A stretch of DNA of 64,000 nt from Physcia stellaris. Taxonomy: Eukaryota > Ascomycota > Lecanoromycetes > Caliciales > Physciaceae. Both the position numbers and the translations under genes were made by a program. Shown here one piece after another: positions 47,473-60,215 of this stretch. Position 1 is the stretch's first letter. Every line of letters begins with the position of its first letter. The notes under the pieces were generated by a model. It saw nothing but the letters and a program-made list of their open reading frames with translations. It was not told the origin of the DNA and searched no databases. The stretch spans positions 848,418-912,417 of the forward strand of contig JABSSW010000009.1 of the NCBI GenBank assembly GCA_018902385.1, written 5' to 3'.

Positions 47473-47760
47473 TTACACTAATTTCCAGAGAATATAATCA
47501 AACCTATTAAAAACCCTCCCGATGCCAACGGAGCGGACAACGAAGACCGGGATCACCACCATAGAAAGCAGTGGACTCAAGAGACACACAATGACCCTCC
47601 CAACACTTGGCTTTTCCATTAATATGCTGAAAGCAAGCCGCCAGAAGCTTATTACGGAGGATGATATGTAGAGGAACAATACGAAGAGGGCGAGCAAAAA
47701 GATTGAGACCGGTATGGGGATCGTACGAGGACGAGCTTTGGGCGAGGTGGAGGAGACCAT
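47473..47760 (-). CDS. small two-span membrane protein (95 aa), orphan, at the edge of the AT-rich block
   Basis: Start MVSSTSPKARPRTIPIPVS at 47760. Spans lie at about 16-40 (PVSIFLLALFVLFLYISSSVISFW) and 54-76 (RVIVCLLSPLLSMVVIPVFVV), with a short basic or aromatic tail ending ILWKLV. Single exon, minus strand. It ends the series of small membrane genes and lies under 200 bases from the sharp change to AT-rich sequence, a location often occupied by fast-evolving genes in fungi. Confidence 0.58.
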   Translation of the reverse strand: MVSSTSPKARPRTIPIPVSIFLLALFVLFLYISSSVISFWRLAFSILMEKPSVGRVIVCLLSPLLSMVVIPVFVVRSVGIGRVFNRFDYILWKLV

Positions 47761-47940
47761 TTTCGGAGACGACGTGTGATGATAGTGGATTCTGTTTTGA
47801 TGGATGGGTGAGTTGGGTATTTGAGCTAATGCTCCTGAAGACTTCTGTATAGAGACTTTGGTGATTGGCTCGGCCAGCGAACATCGTCTATGCAAAAACA
47901 TTTTACCTGCAGATTGACAGTTTCGAAATCTGAAAATGCA

Positions 47941-50900
47941 AACCGCGCGTGACGTTATTAACGTGACGCTATCGTATAATCAATAAAAACTCGAATTTTA
48001 TTGATTAATTTTGACACGTGTAATCGCGAAAATGAAATCGCGTAAACAAATCATGTTGTGATGATGTCGTCGTTTCATTTTTCGTAACAAACATTTTCGT
48101 TTTTATCGCAACATCATTTGTTTAACAATCAATGTTTTGTTGATTTCGTCAACATTATATAATTGACGTACGATGTAAAATGTTTGAAATCAAATCGATT
48201 CGATCACAATTTATCGATTTTGAAATCAACGCGATACGATCATATTTGAAAAAATTATTTTCAAAAAAAACATACATCAAACGAAAATATTTTTTGTAAC
48301 AAACATTTTCGATTTTATTGTATTACAATCAATTTCGCATATAACGTTTTTTGTTTTCGTTCAAAATCATTTTTGACGTACAATGAAAAATATTTAAAAT
48401 TAAATCGATTCAATCATCGTTTTTAAATTTTAAAATCAACGATATACGATTTTTTTGAAAATATTATTTCAAACAAAAACAAATAACAAACGCAAAATAT
48501 TATTATCATTTTTTTTATTATCGTTGTTCGAAATTTCGACAATTCGATTTTGTTATTGTAAAATTATTAACGATATACGATTGAATTCGTTTTTACAAAT
48601 TTCGATTAATTAATCGTTAACAATTCGTTGTTTTTGTTTATAATGATTTGATCACATCAAAATGACGAACAATCAATTTTTCGCATTTTTTACAATCGTC
48701 GAAATATTTTTTTCGAACGAATCAATTGAATTTGTTGTATGATATCACATTTTTGAAACAAAACATGACGTTTTTATAATTTACGTCGAAAATCATAATT
48801 ACAATATCAAAATTAAACGATTAAAATATCGTTCAATTATAAAAAATAATTCAATTATCACGAAACGTTTTAAAATTACGTTTGAATGCGATTAAAATTG
48901 TTCATAAAAAATCACATGTTACAAAAACGTTCGTGCGACGTTATGAAAATTCACAATTAAAACGAAATTTTATAATTATTCGTTCGTTTCAACGAAAAAT
49001 TTTCGTGTATATCACAAACATCAAATAACAAATAAAATTTTGAAAAAAATTTCAATTGCAAACGACAAAAATCAATTTTTTAATCGACAAATTCAATTTT
49101 CAATTTAACAAACATAAATATAATTTCGATCGAAATTTTAAATGATTTGATCACGAATCATTTCAATTATTTTTTCATTTTTCAAAATATTTACAATGCG
49201 AAAAAAAAATCAAAACGCGAAAATTAAACATTGACATTTTTATAAAAATTTTGTACAACGTTTTTAATTTCGATTTTATCAATTGATTTTGTTGTTGTCG
49301 TGATGCGAAATATCACGATCGTTTGAAAAAAAAAATTTTTGTCAACAATTATGTCGTTCAATTTTTATTCAAAAATTTCGAAATTTTCGTGTTGAATAAC
49401 ATTTGCAAAATCAAACAATACGAATTGTTGATATTTGTTTTTTTGAAACAAATTTCATTAAACATTAATTTTTATTGAAATTTAATTTTTATTAATACAA
49501 AAAATAAAACGAATTTGACATGAATGATGAAAAATATCGATCAATTGTATCGACAATTAAATTTTCAATTTTTTTTCGTAATCGTTTTTATTTCGAATTG
49601 AATATTGTTCGAAATTTTCGAATTTCGATATTCAATAACAAAAATTTTTTTTTTCATTTATTACATGAACAAAAAAATTCGAAAACATTGCAAACATTTT
49701 TTTAACGATGACAAAATCGAACAAAAATGATCATCATTCATGAAACATTGATTCGAAATTGTTTACGTTTTCATTCGTGAAAATTACAAATTAATTTGAA
49801 AAATTTGAAAAATAAATACGAACGTTTTTATCGCGACGAAATCGTGTATTTGTGCAAAATTTGATTTAATGTTTCATAACGACGTTGTTTTTGCAATTAC
49901 AACATCAACGACATATTGCATTTCAACGTTTATAAATTTTTTCGAATTGAAAACGATTATCGCATTTTGAAACAAATGTTCAAATATTTTATTGACAATA
50001 TAAAATTTGTAATCAAACGTTTGAAAATTTTATTTTTTAAATAATATAAAAATTATTTCAAAATCGTTGAACAAATTCGAACGAAATTAACAATTACGAA
50101 ATTTAATCGACAATTTTATCGCAATTTGTTTATTCAAATTACATTTCACGTTTTGCACAAAATCGAAAAACAATACAAACGATTTATCAAAATCAAAAAA
50201 AAATCGAATACACATTTTTTTGAATCGTGTATTGATATTCACAATATCACAATAAATATTTCGTGTATTCACAATATACGAAATATTTTGAAACAATTCG
50301 AAATCGATCAATTTAAAATGTATCGTTGTTTTCGTTTGAATTGTTTCATTTTCATTTCAAAATGTTAAAATTTAAATTTTTTTTATCATATCGAAATTTG
50401 ATATTATTTCGTTTTGAAATTCATTGATCACGCACGTCGATTCGAATTCGAATTCGAATTGAAATATTTTGACATCATGAAACGTTTTTTGACGTAAATT
50501 ACGTGTTATGAAATAATCGCGATCGATTTTAATCACGTTTCGTTTTTTTCGTTTTATCGATTGACGATAAAAACGATGTTTTTAATTTTGATCGTGTTTT
50601 CGATAATAATAATGTCGTCGATATTGATCGAAATGACGATTTTGTTGTCAATAATGACGATATTTTCGATATTGACGATAATGACGAAAATTCAATTGTT
50701 AATCATTCGAATGACGATATTTTTCGAATTTTGTTTATGTTTTCGATAATGATAATATTTTCAATTTTGTTCACGACGAAAACAATGTTTTTAATTTTAA
50801 TCACGTTGATGATATTGACAATATCATGAATATTAATTATATTTTCGATATTGACGACGTCGACATTATTAAAATGACAAACAAAAAATTTGCAATTATC

Positions 50901-51022
50901 GAATTGAAAAACAAACATCGAAAATCACAAAACAAAAACGACATAACAATTCGAATCAAAAAACGAAAATCAAAATTCATCGATCGAAATTCTTTTGATC
51001 ATAAATCGAAATTTTCAAATAT
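47941..51022. other. AT-rich decayed sequence, no genes
   Basis: Base composition changes sharply near 47,940. C occurs almost only before A or G, and G almost only after T or C. Frames here (for example 50561-51041) are chance or long-dead repeat sequence. No tRNA or intact gene was seen. Confidence 0.85.
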
Positions 51023-51205
51023 TGTAAAAATTCAAAACTAATAGAATTAATGTGAAAGATCGTTTGATTTTATATAATAAACTAATCGCAAAAAACGCAT
51101 AATTGATTTTGACAAAATTCAAAATCAAAATTAAATTTTGAATTTTAGACGAATATATCGTTTCGATTGTCGAAAAATTTTCTGTCAAACAATTTGATCA
51201 TTACA
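51023..51205 (-). repeat. 3' LTR of the gypsy element
   Basis: 183 bp, TG..CA ends. It aligns without gaps to the copy at 57968-58150 with 15 differences, all transitions. Confidence 0.9.
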
Positions 51206-51526
51206 TTTTTTTTTTTAAACAACAAACAGATAAACAATCATATTGCGCATCATCAAGAAAATTCTCGCAAACATCGTAAGTTGATTTCAAAACGTGTACG
51301 AAATAAATATTTGAAACAAGAATGTTAAAATCGTTTGAATGTCAACAAAACATATTTTTTTTATTTTTCGACAACAACAGCATGATCGAAAAATTCTGAA
51401 TCATTTGTAAAATAGTTTCGTTTTCAGACAATTTGTATGCGCAACTGACTGATCGAACGATAATTTATGACAACAATCGCGCGCGAATTGTCAATCAAAC
51501 GACGATAAATAAAATTCAAATCAACG

Positions 51527-52432
51527 ATGATCGTGATTAATAATGAGCAGTTTTTAAATCGTTTGACGACGCAATTTCGTGAAAAGCATTCGAATTTGCG
51601 TCGAACAATAATAAAAATGAACATCGAATATTTCGAAAATGAAAATCGCTTTCAGATTACGCATTTTCAAAATTTGACAGTTATTCTAATTCAAATAAAA
51701 AATTTTTCAAATTTTCAATATTTTTTCGTTGAACGCGTACGATGATCATCAACGTTAACAATTGATTTAATGTAACGATCGAAAAATTGAATTTTCATGC
51801 AATCAATGTTCGAACAATCGCTCGTTCATTGTTTGTATGATTTTCACAAACGTCACGTCAATCAAAAAACATGCGACAATTGCATTTACATGCATCGTGT
51901 TTTCGAATGTTCTTTTAGCAAATACGTTTTCGTTACAAGTTTTGATTCGATAATTGAGCAACACAATATTTCAATTACGTTCGTTAATCGAATTGATACG
52001 CGTGTTCACGACGATGCGATTGACAATTTATCGTCGTACTTTTTTGTGCGAATCAATCGACGAAAATTTGAAATATTATCAATTTCAACGATTTTGTTAT
52101 CGTTTTCATCGCAATCAATGTTTGCAATGACATCGATTGCGACGACGATTCAAACGCAATTCGATCAATCATCAAATGAAAATGAAAATATTTTCATGAA
52201 CGATGAAAACGATTCGATGTTTTCGTCGTCAACTTCATCGTCGTTCGATATCGCGAATGAAAAATTCGAATCGACGAACGAAAACGAAATATCAAAGTCG
52301 AATCAATCAACACAATCAACGATTGTTGCACAATCATCGATTGTAACACAATCATCGATTGTTCAAAATTTCGAAACGATGTCGTTTTTTGATTTTCCGA
52401 AATCAAAATCATTTTTTTTTGATTTTGATTGA
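51527..52432 (+). pseudogene. antisense open frames inside the retrotransposon, between integrase and 3' LTR
   Basis: Two plus-strand frames (51527-51745, 72 codons; 51797-52432, 211 codons) run opposite to gag-pol in a region where most frames are short. The second contains TCDNCIYMHRVFEC, a C-x2-C-x9-C cluster, followed by a long Ser/Thr/Asn/Gln-rich tail. They may be parts of an accessory protein of the element or captured host sequence. Decay prevents a firm call. Confidence 0.45.
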
Positions 52433-53399
52433 TTGCAACGACGATTTGAACAACGTCGTCAAAATAAAAAAAATGATACACGTTTCGAACGTGTTCATGT
52501 TTTCGTCGTCAAATCTAAAAAGTCGATCGTTGCGTTACGACGTTAAAAAAAAAAACGTTCGATCGTTCGATGTCGTGATATCGATAACGTTGAAAATTAA
52601 AAATTTCGTAAAACATGATTTTCGAGATGAAAATTGAAAAAAGCGATAAATTTTTTTTGTTGAAAATTAGAGATTCGACGTTGAGCGTTATTTGTTTTTA
52701 TGAATCATGTTACGAAAAATCAATGTTATAAAAAACGATTTCATCGTGTTTGCGTTACATGCGACGATACGAAAAAATCAATCGATTATTTCTTGATTGC
52801 GTTGATTCATGATTTACTCGTATTTTAAATCAAATTTCACAGAACGAAACAAAGATGCGAAAATTTGAATAATAAATACGATTTTTTTCACTTTTCGGAA
52901 ATCTCAAAAGGAAAGAACGACAGTAACAACAACAATAACATAAAGAAAAAACAACAAAAAAATTCGATTTTTCGCTTGAAATCACTTTGTATGAATCGTA
53001 CAAAATTCGACAAACATTTTTTTTTTCTAAATGATTCATATTATGTCATCGTTTTCAAAAAATTCATCATTCGAAAATGACATATAGTTTTTCATTCGAA
53101 TTTTTTTTCAGCATTTCGAACTTTGCGCGATTTGTCACGTTTTTTTTTTCGATGTTACGACTTTTTCGCAACGACGTCAATGATTTTAAATTGTTTTTGC
53201 TTTGAACGAACGTTCGCGATTTCTAAACATACGTCAATTTTTGTTCATTTTTCATTCACATTGATCAATTTCATTCGATCATCATTGATAAAATACTTAT
53301 TTGACGACTTTTCAGACGATTTGAACACATAAATATTCAAAATTTCATTGCGTACGATTTCGTAAAAATCATATCAATCGATTTCGAATTTTTTGATTT

Positions 53400-54980
53400 T
53401 TTCGTTCATATCGATATCTTGTCGTTTTCGTGAAAAATTTCTTTTGATTTTCGCATTTCAGATTGTTTTGTTTTTAACACGTTGCATGATTTTTTTTGAA
53501 TGTTTTTTGCGCGTTCACGATTCAAAAATGAAATCGAATCTATTTTTTCGTCATAGAGATTTGAAATTGACTCATCGACATCGTCAAACAAAATCGAATT
53601 AACTTCATAGAAAAATAAAAAAATGAAAAGTCAATCGTCGTATGCGTTCGAATTCGCGTGACGAACAAAATCTGATTCAAATAAATGTTTCAATTCTTGA
53701 TAAAATTTTCAATGCAATATTTGATCAACATATGATTCAAAACGTCGTTGAAACGTTTCACTGTTTCGTTCGTTCTTGAATGATAAAAAATAATATTTTT
53801 ATGTTTGATTTTAAGCAACGCAAATGTCTTGATCATAACAAATGTTCACAAATTGACATTTTTATCAGTGATGATTTTCTTGAAAATTTCGTAATCACGA
53901 TAAATATCGTTGATCACGAAGTTCGCAAAAGTTTCGAAAATTGTTTCAGAAATAACGCGTGCAACAAATCATTGATCGTATAATCAATAACAATCACGAT
54001 TCATTTGTTATCATTGATAATGATAAATAATGATTCGATCAAATCGAAATTTCAACGTTCAAATGATTGATTTTTATCAGATCAAGTTTTTGAAAAATGC
54101 ATTACATCTTTTTGACGTTTTTGAATTTGACGATCAATTGACATTCTGAACACGTTCGCACAAAATGTTTGATGTTTTTGCGCATGTCGAATCATCATTG
54201 TTTGATTTTAATGATGTTAAACAAAATCGTATTCGAGCAATGATCATAAATTTTGTGAACATAATTCAGATAATTTGCACGAACTCAAAATTCGATGTAA
54301 AAATTCAATTGTCAACGAAAAATTTCGATGATGCGAAACATTATCGTCGTTCAATTTGAATTGATTTTCATATTTTTTCAATTTCGCATTTCATTTCATT
54401 TTATTTGACAGAATTTCATCGCGCGTATAAATTATCATCGTTTCGTCGAAAATGATAATACGCAAATTTATTTGCAAAAATCGCAAACGATAGTCGCTTT
54501 TTCGATTCAAAATATCGAACACAATCATTTCAAATTTCGATTTATATTTGATGTTCAAACGATATTTTCGAATTTAACGAATCAACGAATCAGACGATTC
54601 GATGATTTAAAATCGTATTTTCAAATGTTGCAATTCGACGTGATTCGTACGCATCAAAATTGTCGTTTCATTTTTCACGTAACATTTTCATTTTCAAACT
54701 TTTTTGATGATCAAAAGTTCAGGCGTTCGTGAATCGCATAATTACGTTCGACGAAAAAAATGCTTTGTTTTCGAAAACATTAAAATGTTTTTGTCATCGA
54801 AATCTATTTGATAAAGTATCGTTTTCATTCGAAATTCGAAACATCGATTTCAATGATGAACGACAAAAACGTATCAGATTGTGTCAATACACGATCATTA
54901 CACATGACGTTTTTGATGATCGTAAAAACGTTTTTGATCGAAAATGTCATAAACATCGATTTGTATTTGCGATTTTCAGT
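53400..54980 (-). pseudogene. RNase H and integrase remnant of the gypsy pol
   Basis: The frame around 54,300-54,120 on the minus strand contains the integrase zinc-binding region ending HFVRTCSECQ (CSEC codons at 54152-54141). Two adjacent TGA stops at 54197-54192 fall where gypsy integrases have two tryptophans, as expected from G to A change. The RNase H part lies at about 54.98-54.45 kb. Confidence 0.75.
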
Positions 54981-54999
54981 TTTTGAATAAGCTCGTAAA

Positions 55000-56450
55000 G
55001 TGACTCAATAATGATGACGAAATTTTTATGAATTTTCGATAATAAACACAAAAATTCAAAAAAAAACGAACATCGTGTATCGTTTGAAACGACGATCAAT
55101 TTTGTATAATTTTCAATTTGATTTCGTTCATGCGCATTTCATCGTTGTCAACGATATGTTCACAAAATTCAATTTGCTGTTGAAAGAAAAAACATTTCGA
55201 CGATTTCGCATAATAATCATGTTTATGAAAAATTTCAATCACGAGTTTCACATGTTCGAAATGTTTTTCGTCGTTTTTGAAATAAATCAATATGTCGTTC
55301 AAATAAACGATCACAAATTTGTTCAAATACGATTTCAACATATCATTCATGATTGTTTGAAAAATCGCAAAAACATTAATCAATTCGAAAAACATGACGC
55401 AAAATTCATATTTGTTTCGTTTGATATTGAATGTTGTTTTGTGACGATTTTTTTCGATCACATTGATTTGTCAATAGTCATTAATTAAATCAATTTTGTT
55501 AAAATTTTTCGCTGTTTCGATCATGTCTAAACAATCTTGAATTTTCGACAGTGAATAATCGTTTTTTTGCGTTATCGCGTTGAGAATTTTATAGTTTATA
55601 CACATACGTCAAAAGTCATTTTTTTTTTGACAAAGAAAATTGATGCTTTTCATGACAACGTGCTTGATCGTATTAAATTTTTTTTTGTTAAATAATCGAT
55701 TTGAATAGCTTGTTCGTTCAACTGCTTCTTAAAAAACTCGTACGAAAACTTGTTTATTGATTTAACGTTTTCAATATCAATACGATGATTTTGCGATCTT
55801 TTCGGAAATGATTGATTCGAAAAATCGTTTCTAAAGATTTTTTCAACACATCGAAATTCAAAATTTTGTTCAGTTTCGCGTTGTCGATAATGTGTTGAAT
55901 AAAAGCAAATTTCTTAGACGATTTGACGATTTCTTGATCAATAATACGAACAACGTACAGATAAATTTGAACGTTTTCGTATCAATCGCTCGAAAGCACG
56001 TCTCGTTACAATTTGAATTTTAAATGATTGATTTTCGAAAAATTTGCAAACGAAAATTGTGATCTTTCATGTTCGCAAGCAGAAATTTCTGATTTTCGTC
56101 TGTTACACGCATATCGAGCGTATTGTAATCAGAAATTAGACGATATTTTTGTCAAAAATTTTCGTCTAAAATCAAATCGTTATTCATATTAAGAATCAAA
56201 CAATCAATGATTGTATGAAATTCATTTTTGTTTTAATTAAACTTAGTGAAATCAACGACGTCAACAGTCTTATCGCTTTTCAATTGCATTTTGTCAAAAA
56301 AATGTTGTAATTTTAATTTCAACAAATCGACAATGCGTTGAACAATGAAACAATGAAAAACATTCGAATTTGCAAATACAACGACGCGACGTTTTTTTTT
56401 GCGTTCACGTCGAAACGTGTCACGTTTTCGACATACGTTTATTAGCATTC
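55000..56450 (-). pseudogene. protease/reverse transcriptase remnant of the gypsy pol
   Basis: The best-kept frame is 55461-55096. It holds the palm motif as YLNDILIYF (55305 downward), where active enzymes have two Asp after Tyr-x. The first Asp codon is changed to Asn (AAC at 55299-55297), consistent with a G to A change after G. The protease lies somewhere near 56.2-56.5 kb but is not readable. Confidence 0.8.
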
Positions 56451-56699
56451 AGATTGATTAAAAACATCAATTCGTTTTCGATTGTATTTTTGAAATGTAC
56501 GAATTTTTTCACGAATTTCAAAATTTCAAGATTTCGACGTTTTTATATTTGACATCTTCGAAATCGTGATTGTGATAAACGAAATTTGTTCATTTTCAAT
56601 TATCGAATCGTTTTTTGTCGATTTTGAACGATTAAATCGCGATCATCGTGCAATTCATGCGACGACGATTTCAAACGTTTTTCGAATTTCTGTTTTGTC

Positions 56700-57831
56700 A
56701 CGATTTTTATCGTCTCAACGAAATCGTCAATTTGACGAATCGGCTTTCTGACACGATAAAATTTGAACAAATTGAAAACAAATGATTCGTCTGATCACAA
56801 TTGTAACACTTTTTCGCGAAAACATTCATAGCGTTTAAATTTTTTTGTTGTTTATTGTTTTGAACGACAAAAATTTGTGTTGATTGATTCGTCGCTAAAA
56901 TTGCTCGAAAAACACGAAAAACATATTTTTTTGCGTTGACATTTTCGTGTTTCGAAACATTCGTCATCATATTGTGCAAACTCATATTCGAATACATTTG
57001 ATTCTGATTGAAAATGTAATTTCGAATATCGATTTTAATTCGTCACGATATTTTTTTGATCGCAAATTGATAACGTGTTCGCGAATGTTTTCGTACATCG
57101 ACGTGAATTTGTTATTGTAATCGACGATTTTGTTGTATGCGTCAAACTGAATGATTTCGTTGTATATTTTGAGAAATTTCTGTTGTCAATCGTGCTCGTT
57201 TCAACGAATGAAAAAATATTTTTGAATTCGAATCATTTGTCATCAGATTTTTGCAAATGAACAAACAAAAAAAATAAATCGTTCGACAATTTTGTTCTCG
57301 AAATACTGTTCGATGACGATGAAAACGTTGATTTTATTGACTAAATATGAATTAAACACATGAAATTTCTCGTGTTTAAACAAAAAATTTTGATTTCAAC
57401 ATGATTACGTTCACGTTTCTGAAAAATTGAAAAACGACGATCGATGATTTAATGTCGAAAATGATTGCGTTTCAATTTGCGCGTCAAAAAAATAAAATCA
57501 GACAAATGATCGTCGTCGTTAAAATCAACGATGTTCGCAAAAAATTGATTGTGATTCATGAATAAATTGATTCGTGATGTACGTTCGCGATCGCGACGAA
57601 ATTGATCATTTAATTGAACGACGGCGTCATTTTCGACGACGACATCATTTTCGATCAAATCGACGTTTTTTCGTTCGAATTTTCGACGATTTCGTCGACG
57701 ATTTCATCGAATTGATTGTCGAATTCTGTTGCAATGTTCGCAAAATTTGAGAAGTCGAAAACAATCGTACGTTGTGAAAAATCATCTGAACGATCACGAC
57801 GACGTTTTAAATTATCATCTTGAATAAACAT
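56700..57831 (-). pseudogene. gag remnant with CCHC zinc knuckle
   Basis: The frame opens at an ATG at 57831-57829 (MFIQDDNLKRRRDRSDD) and breaks within 70 codons. A later frame, 56997-56707, contains C-x2-C-x4-H-x4-C (residues 64-77), the nucleocapsid knuckle. Confidence 0.75.
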
Positions 57832-57967
57832 GATGATTAATGAGTAAAAAATTTTAGAAATTTTGAATTCTCAAATGAATATCAAGTGCAGCAGAAAGCA
57901 ATTTGAATTGACAAAAACAATGAACACAATCAATACATTGTAAATGTAAAAAAAATGATGTTATCGA

Positions 57968-58150
57968 TGTAAAAATTCAAAACTAATAAAATTAATGTGA
58001 GAAATCGTTTGACTTTATATAATAAATTAATCGCAAAGAACGCATAATTGATTTTGACAAAATTCAAAATCAGAATTAGATTCTGAATTCTAGACGAATA
58101 TATCGTTTCGATTGTCGAAAGATCTTTTGTCGAACAATCTGATCATTACA
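57968..58150 (-). repeat. 5' LTR of the gypsy element
   Basis: 183 bp, TG..CA ends; partner of 51023-51205. It retains more CpT/ApG sites in its middle part (for example AGATTCTGAATTCTAGA) than the left copy. Confidence 0.9.
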
Positions 58151-58254
58151 ATATGACGATTCGAAACAAAAACGAAATTGATCGAAATCAAAATTACACG
58201 AAAAAAAATTGTCAAAATGACGCAATCGATTGAAATTCAAAATATATTAAAACG

Positions 58255-58312
58255 TAATCGAAATCGCGATGATCGAAATCGCGATAATCGAAATCGCGAT
58301 AATCGAAATGAA
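58255..58312 (+). repeat. 15-bp tandem repeat, about 3.5 copies
   Basis: Unit GATAATCGAAATCGC, within a plus frame (58178-58486) where it would encode a DNRNR repeat. The frame is otherwise unremarkable. Confidence 0.8.
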
Positions 58313-60215
58313 AATGTCACACGCAATAAAATGATAATTGAAAAATCAATAAAAATTTTCAACGACAATTTCGATAATTTTGACAATATTTTCGAAAAAA
58401 ACAATTATTTCGATCGTTTGTTTAACGATGATAATTATAAAAACGCGAATAACGAAAATCATGATTCGAATTTGAACATTAAATAATTCAATTTTTCAAA
58501 AAATTGAAAAATATAATTGTTTGATTAAAAAATTTAATAAAAAGCAAAATGTTCAAAAACAATCACGTCGACGTTGATAATATTATAACATGTATTCATA
58601 AATAAATTTCAATCGAAAAATATTTTTTCAACAATTAAAATTATCAATACAATTATTTTTCGACGTTCGATGTTATTATTTTTGAAAATGTTAAAACGTA
58701 CGATTAAAATCATATATGTATACGAATTTCATGAATTATCATTAATTTTACATGAAAATGCAAAATACGTAAAACAAATTCATATCGCTGATATTTGTTT
58801 TTCGTGTCATTTGACGTTTGAAAACGAATTTTTTTTCGTTGAAATTCGTTATTTCGAAAATCAAACATCAGTACACTTTATATTCGCATAACGTTATCAA
58901 CAATACGTCATCGTTTTTGAAAATTCAACAAAATACGACATCAAACATTTTTACATTTCAAAAACTGTTATGAAAACGATACACATGATTTTCGCATGTA
59001 ATTTAAATAGTTTTTTTTCACGAAAAAATGAAAAAAATTGAAAAAAATTAAAATTGCATAAATGTGATTATCGAAATCTTGAATGAAAAAAAATAAAATC
59101 AAAAATTCAAATATTTGAAATATGAATAAAAATATTGATTACAATGATTTCGTCATTAATAATTTGAATTTTGATATTATTATTCGTGATATGAACATTT
59201 TGTATAAAAATGAATGTATTGTTTTGTAAAATACAAAAAATTTAATATTGAATGCAAAAATTATTATTAAAAATGTGTTTGTTGTATTATATAATGTTTA
59301 CATTTCAATGTTAAATTCAAATATGTTAATTTAAAATTTTAATATTAACAATACAAAACAAATGTATTTTATTTCATTTTTTTTCGTTTAAAACAATTAT
59401 TTTGTTCATTTTATAATTGATCAATTTGAAAAACAATTTTTCAAAAATCAAATCATGCATGACAATTATAATAAAATTCTTGATATTTTATAATAAACAA
59501 ATTTCAAATAATTTCGATAAATAAATTCAAAAAATTTGAAAAATAAACATTATTTTTGCGAAAAATGTGACGATAAAAAAACGATTAAATAAAAAAATTA
59601 ATGAATATGTTTAATATTGAATATTGATTTTCGTGAAACGATAATTGACACAAATGCAAAAATTTCGAAAAAAAATGAAAAAAAAAAAAACATGTAAAAT
59701 TTTTTTGAATGACGTATCGTGTTTATATATGCAAATAAATAATCGATGATTTAACGAAATAAAATCGATTTGTTAATTTAATAATTAAAATTGCGATTTA
59801 AATTGTAAATGATAAATTTTTCATTCAAAAAAATGTTCGAATTCGATTCGTGTAATAAACATTTGATGTTACAATTGAAAAAATCGAACAATAACAATTT
59901 TGAATTTAATAAAAACGTTGTAACAATATTTAATTATCGAATTCGCGTTTCGACATTTAATTAATTAATTTGAAATCAATGTTAAAATGTGAAATATAAC
60001 AAATAACAAATATCGTTTTTGTTGTTATGATGACGATATTGAAAATTCGTGAATATTTTGCGCAAAATACGAAATTGAAAAAAAAAAAATTGTCGATTGA
60101 TTTGATTGAAAAACGATAAACGCGATAAAACAACGATTGAAAATAACAAAAAAAAATTATAACAAAATAAAAACGATGTAATAATATCGTGAAAAAAATC
60201 ATGATTGAATAAAAA

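Larger units (their letters stand above)
51023..58150 (-). mobile_element. decayed Ty3/gypsy LTR retrotransposon, about 7.1 kb, gag-pol on the minus strand
   Basis: Two 183-bp direct repeats (51023-51205, 57968-58150) bound the element; both start TGTAAAAATTC and end GATCATTACA, the TG..CA rule. ATAT lies on both outer flanks (51019-51022, 58151-58154), a probable target duplication. Reading the minus strand from the right: gag starts near 57831, a CCHC knuckle lies at 56767-56808, and reverse transcriptase occupies about 55.9-55.0 kb. The RT fingers/thumb end FLNFCVYYRKFIK lies near 55.0 kb, an RNase H end (NRKSDYRL) near 54.5 kb, and integrase near 54.3-53.4 kb with CSEC at 54141-54152. Many stops and missense changes make it inactive. 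The order RT, RNase H, integrase defines gypsy. A poly-A tract next to the left LTR (minus strand) is probably the altered polypurine tract. Confidence 0.88.

Noticed and set aside
58255-58312. CRISPR-like short repeat
   Set aside because: Head-to-tail 15-bp units without spacers, in a eukaryotic genome.
58178-58486. 102-codon frame with DNRNR repeats
   Set aside because: In decayed AT-rich DNA; openness follows from the loss of most CpY/RpG sites and a 15-bp tandem repeat, not from selection that can be seen.
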